From the NCBI GenBank assembly GCA_015709205.1, contig JACCQO010000008.1:62001-126000 (forward strand): a stretch of DNA of 64,000 nucleotides, in the 5' to 3' direction. Every line of letters begins with the position of its first letter. Within the stretch, counting starts at the first letter, position 1. This document shows, piece after piece, positions 61,191 to 64,000 of this stretch. The notes under the pieces are model-generated. The model made no database searches and was not told the DNA's origin. It saw nothing but the letters and a program-made list of their open reading frames with translations. The translations under genes and the position numbers were made by a program. The stretch comes from Desulfovibrionaceae bacterium (GTDB lineage Bacteria; Desulfobacterota; Desulfovibrionia; Desulfovibrionales; Desulfovibrionaceae).

Positions 61191-62318
61191 ATGTCGTCGT
61201 TCTTTAGGAAGATGCTGATTGTCTTCGCTATCGCCCTCTTCATGGTTTCGTCGGTCGTCGCCGCCGACGCCACGGAGACCGCCAAGGCCGCCGCCCCCAA
61301 GGACGAGATGAAGGTCGCCCTGGTGAACTTCCAGGCCGTCTGGGGCGACAAGGCGAAAAATCTCGGGATGATGCTGGCGGACATCAAGGAAGCCGCCGCG
61401 CGCGGCGCGAACATGATCCTTTTCCCGGAGATGTGCCTGACGGGATACGCCATGGAAAAGGGCGACGGCATCAAGCGCGCGGACCGCATGCAGGTCAAGC
61501 TGGCCGAGCCGTTCGACGGGCCGAGCGCCCAGGCCGTCGCCAAGCTGGCCAAGGAGAAAGGGGTCTACGTGGTCTACGGCTACCCCGAGCGCATCGGCGG
61601 CGATCCCCTCAACGTCTACAACTCGGCGCTGGCCGTCGGTCCCGAGGGGATCATCGGCTCCTACCAGAAGGTCCACCCCTTCGGCAGCGAGGTCATCTGG
61701 TGCAAGACCGGCACGAAGCCCTTCACCTTCGACACCCCCTGGGGCCCGGTCGGCATCAGCATCTGCTACGACACCTACAACTATCCCGAACTGGGCCGCT
61801 ACTACGCCGCCAGGGGCTGCCGGCTGATCCTCAACCCCACGGCCACCTCCCGGGCCTACTCCGCCGCCTCCGCACTGGTGGACGGCAAGCCCGTGAACGA
61901 CGGCAAGCCGATCAACGGCAGCAACGCCCGCTGGGTCAACCGGTTCAAGAGCCGGGTGGAGGCCGTGGTCATCCAGAGCGACGTCTTCGTGGCCAGCGCC
62001 AACCTGGTCGGCGCGGAGACCGCCGCGGACGGCACGTTCATGGGCACCTGCTTCCCGGGCGGCAGCTCCATGGTCGGCCCGATGGACGACAAGGAAGGCA
62101 CGCCGAGCTACATCGGCTACTACGGCACCGATCCGGCGCTGGCCACGGACGCCGGCGTGATCTACAGCACCGTGGACCTGACCAAGGCCACGCGCAAGTC
62201 CGTCGAGAACTACATCAAGACGGACCTGCAGGAAGAATACCTGTACATGCCCAAGCTCTACGCCGAATGGTTCGACGAACTGGCCAAGGGCAAATACGGC
62301 CACAAGAAGGCCGACTAG
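61191..62318 (+). CDS. Exported nitrilase/CN-hydrolase-superfamily amidohydrolase
   Basis: 375 aa. A signal peptide (RKMLIVFAIALFMVSSVVAADA, cleavage near residue 25) precedes a full CN-hydrolase domain. The catalytic triad is visible: E80 (LFPEMCLTGY), K160 (SYQKVHPFGSE) and C192 (ISICYDTYNYPE). It should hydrolyse an amide, carbamoyl or nitrile bond; most relatives are cytoplasmic, so the export signal is unusual. AAAGGAG (61175-61181) serves either GTG 61188 or ATG 61191; ATG is used here. It is a single gene between two terminators, next to a chemoreceptor. Substrate not deducible. Confidence 0.88.
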   Translation: MSSFFRKMLIVFAIALFMVSSVVAADATETAKAAAPKDEMKVALVNFQAVWGDKAKNLGMMLADIKEAAARGANMILFPEMCLTGYAMEKGDGIKRADRMQVKLAEPFDGPSAQAVAKLAKEKGVYVVYGYPERIGGDPLNVYNSALAVGPEGIIGSYQKVHPFGSEVIWCKTGTKPFTFDTPWGPVGISICYDTYNYPELGRYYAARGCRLILNPTATSRAYSAASALVDGKPVNDGKPINGSNARWVNRFKSRVEAVVIQSDVFVASANLVGAETAADGTFMGTCFPGGSSMVGPMDDKEGTPSYIGYYGTDPALATDAGVIYSTVDLTKATRKSVENYIKTDLQEEYLYMPKLYAEWFDELAKGKYGHKKAD

Positions 62319-62320
62319 AG

Positions 62321-62373
62321 GCGCAAAAAAAGGCCCCGTCCTTCCCGAGGAAGGACGGGGCCTTTTTTTGCGC
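62321..62373. terminator. Perfect 25-bp bidirectional terminator
   Basis: 62321-62345 and 62349-62373 are exact reverse complements around CGA. The stem contains a GGCCCCGTCCTTCC core flanked by seven A on one side and seven T on the other, so it terminates both the nitrilase gene (+) and the chemoreceptor gene (-). Confidence 0.95.
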
Positions 62374-62407
62374 GCGCGTTCGGGGCGGCGGGGCGGGCAG
62401 CCGGGCG

Positions 62408-64000
62408 TCATTCCTCGCGCATGCGCGTGATGACCCGGCGCAGGTCGTCGGCCATGCGCGCCAGGTCGCTCACCGCCGCGGCGGACTGGTTCATGGACGC
62501 CGCGGTCTCCGAGGCCACCACGTTGATGTTGCCCACGGCGTGGGCGATCTCCTCCGAGGCCGCGGACTGCTCCTCGCTGGCCGTGGCGATGGAGCGCACC
62601 TGGTCCGCCGAGTTGTCCACGGACACGAGGATCTTCTCCAGCGACCGGCCCGCCTCGTCGGCCAGTTCGGTGCTCCTGCCCACGGCCTCGGCCGCCTTCT
62701 GCATCATCTCGATGTTCTGCCGCGCCCCCTGCTGGATGTTGCCCACCGCGGCCTCGACCTCCTTGGTGGCCGTGACGGTCTTTTCCGCCAGCTTGCGGAC
62801 CTCGTCGGCGACCACGGCGAAGCCGCGCCCGGCCTCGCCCGCGCGCGCCGCCTCAATGGCCGCGTTGAGCGCCAGCAGGTTGGTCTGGTCCGCGATGTCG
62901 TTGATCACCGTGATGATCTGGCCGATGGCCTCGGCCTGCGTGCCCAGGTCGCCCAGGGCCTGCTCCATGGCCTCGGTCTGCTGGTTGACCTGGGTGATGG
63001 CCCGCACGGTCTGGTGGACCACGTCCGCGCCGCCCTCGGCCATCCGCTTGGCCTCCTCGGCGTGGCGCGCGGACTGCTCGGCGTTCTTGGCCACCTCCAG
63101 GACCGTGGCGTTCATCTCCTCGATGGCCGTGGCCGTCTCGGTGATCCGCTCGCGCTGCAGGTCCGTGCCCCGGCTGGCCTCCTCCACCTGGGACGAAAGC
63201 TCGTCCGTGGCCCCGGCCAACCGGTGCACGATGTCCCCGAGCGAATCCGCCACCTCGAGCATGCCCTCGCGCCGCGCGGACTCCGCCTGCGCACGCGCCT
63301 CCTCGGCCTCGGCCAGGGCGCGCTCCGCGGTGCGGGCCTTGTCCTCGGCGTCGTCGCGGGCCAGGTTGCAGGTGCCGACCATCCGCCCCAGGGCCTCGGA
63401 GGTCCGGTTCAGGGCCAGGAAGATGGTGCCCATCTCGTCGGAACGGCGCTCCCGGATGCGCCGCTCGTAGTCGCCCTCGCCGAGTGCGCCCAGAAAGGCG
63501 ACGACCTTGCGGACCGGCGCGACCACGATGCGCTGGGAGAGGACCCAGACCGCCGCGGCCACGAGCAGCAGACACGCCGCGAAGATCAGCCCGATCTCCA
63601 GCACCGAGTCCTCCACCGGGGCCATGATCTCCCGCTTGTCGATGAGCTCGATCAGCTTCCAGCCCAGCCGGGGGGAGGTGAAGACCGCGCCCAGGCTCTC
63701 CACGCCGTCCACGGTCACCTCGCGCACGCCGTCCGGGCCGGAGATGAGCCGGAAGAGGTGCTGCGACGTAAGGTCCTTGGCCTTCTTGAAGTTGGAGCCC
63801 TCGTGCCGCGGATCGGCCAGGACCACGCCGTCGTCCTGGACCAGGACCATGTACCCGGCCTTGCCGATCTTGATGCTCTTGACCAGGTCCGTAAGCTTCT
63901 TGAGCGAGATGTCCACGCCGACCACGCCCAGCGTCTGCCCGCCGCTCACGATGGGCCGGGTCACGCCGGCCACGGCCTCGCCGGTGGTGGACATGTAGGC
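62408..64000 (-). CDS. Methyl-accepting chemotaxis protein, dCache type, 5'-truncated by window
   Basis: The last ~530 residues are present; the frame stays open to the window edge, so the N-terminal TM1 and half of the Cache domain are missing. Visible parts: distal Cache ([47 protein letters not shown]), TM2 ([18 protein letters not shown]), HAMP, and the signalling tip [31 protein letters not shown]. It shares the SAYM/SAYI-TT segment and VDISL(K/G)(K/G)LT with the receptor at 47289, so the two sensor domains are related. The neighbouring convergent nitrilase may produce its ligand (speculative). Confidence 0.9.
   Translation of the reverse strand, partial: AYMSTTGEAVAGVTRPIVSGGQTLGVVGVDISLKKLTDLVKSIKIGKAGYMVLVQDDGVVLADPRHEGSNFKKAKDLTSQHLFRLISGPDGVREVTVDGVESLGAVFTSPRLGWKLIELIDKREIMAPVEDSVLEIGLIFAACLLLVAAAVWVLSQRIVVAPVRKVVAFLGALGEGDYERRIRERRSDEMGTIFLALNRTSEALGRMVGTCNLARDDAEDKARTAERALAEAEEARAQAESARREGMLEVADSLGDIVHRLAGATDELSSQVEEASRGTDLQRERITETATAIEEMNATVLEVAKNAEQSARHAEEAKRMAEGGADVVHQTVRAITQVNQQTEAMEQALGDLGTQAEAIGQIITVINDIADQTNLLALNAAIEAARAGEAGRGFAVVADEVRKLAEKTVTATKEVEAAVGNIQQGARQNIEMMQKAAEAVGRSTELADEAGRSLEKILVSVDNSADQVRSIATASEEQSAASEEIAHAVGNINVVASETAASMNQSAAAVSDLARMADDLRRVITRMREE

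Noticed and set aside
1..64000. CRISPR arrays, tRNA or rRNA genes, insertion sequences
   Set aside because: No regularly spaced 25-40 bp repeats, no tRNA- or rRNA-like segments and no transposase or integrase-like product were seen by eye; a covariance-model search was not possible here.

Overview
The window is a GC-rich, densely packed chromosomal segment, most likely from a sulfate-reducing deltaproteobacterium of the Desulfovibrionales. The strongest pointer is a complete Coo-type energy-converting [NiFe] hydrogenase operon in the order cooM-K-L-X-U-H-hypA-cooF, the arrangement known from Desulfovibrio vulgaris. TRAP carboxylate transporters, dCache chemoreceptors and a large acyl-CoA dehydratase activase fit the same kind of anaerobe. 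The species is not determined. I saw no rRNA, tRNA, CRISPR array or insertion sequence.

Layout. 1-4345 (+): end of a Na+/solute symporter, an aconitase/LeuCD-family hydro-lyase and a PrpF-type isomerase. 4787-10087 (+): a MarR regulator, a 1371-aa double CoA-dehydratase activase and a methyltransferase. 10277-16944: an RND efflux operon (-) with a divergent TetR repressor. 17406-22177 (+): a Fur-box-preceded siderophore uptake locus (AraC regulator, TonB receptor, MFS permease). 22340-30976 (-): Coo hydrogenase. 31721-38772: a Cpx-like two-component system (-) divergent from a MacAB-type efflux operon (+). 39066-46092 (-): GntR, UxaA-type dehydratase, AcnX-type dehydratase and TRAP transporter. 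47289-49394: chemoreceptor. 49572-50219 (-): second GntR. 50739-60303 (+): PrpR-type sigma54 activator, a textbook sigma54 promoter, a C-C lyase, a TRAP transporter and two LeuCD-type hydro-lyases. 61191-62318: exported nitrilase-family enzyme. 62408-end (-): second chemoreceptor, cut by the window edge.

How it fits together. The window is dominated by uptake and breakdown of small carboxylic acids. Three carboxylate islands each join a transporter to aconitase-superfamily or UxaA dehydratases, and the third adds a lyase of the isocitrate lyase family. The isomerase and hydro-lyase at 2680-4345 and 1367-2638 plus the lyase at 52803 would cover the 3-methylitaconate -> dimethylmaleate -> 2,3-dimethylmalate -> propionate + pyruvate route. 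The two hydro-lyases and lyase at 52803-60303 could equally form a methylcitrate-like route. Substrates are not provable from sequence. Regulation is unusually readable: paired operators sit on promoters for the MarR, TetR and GntR genes, there are a Fur box, a CpxR-like box and a sigma54 site, and strong hairpins without a U-tract lie between the binding-protein and permease genes of both TRAP operons.
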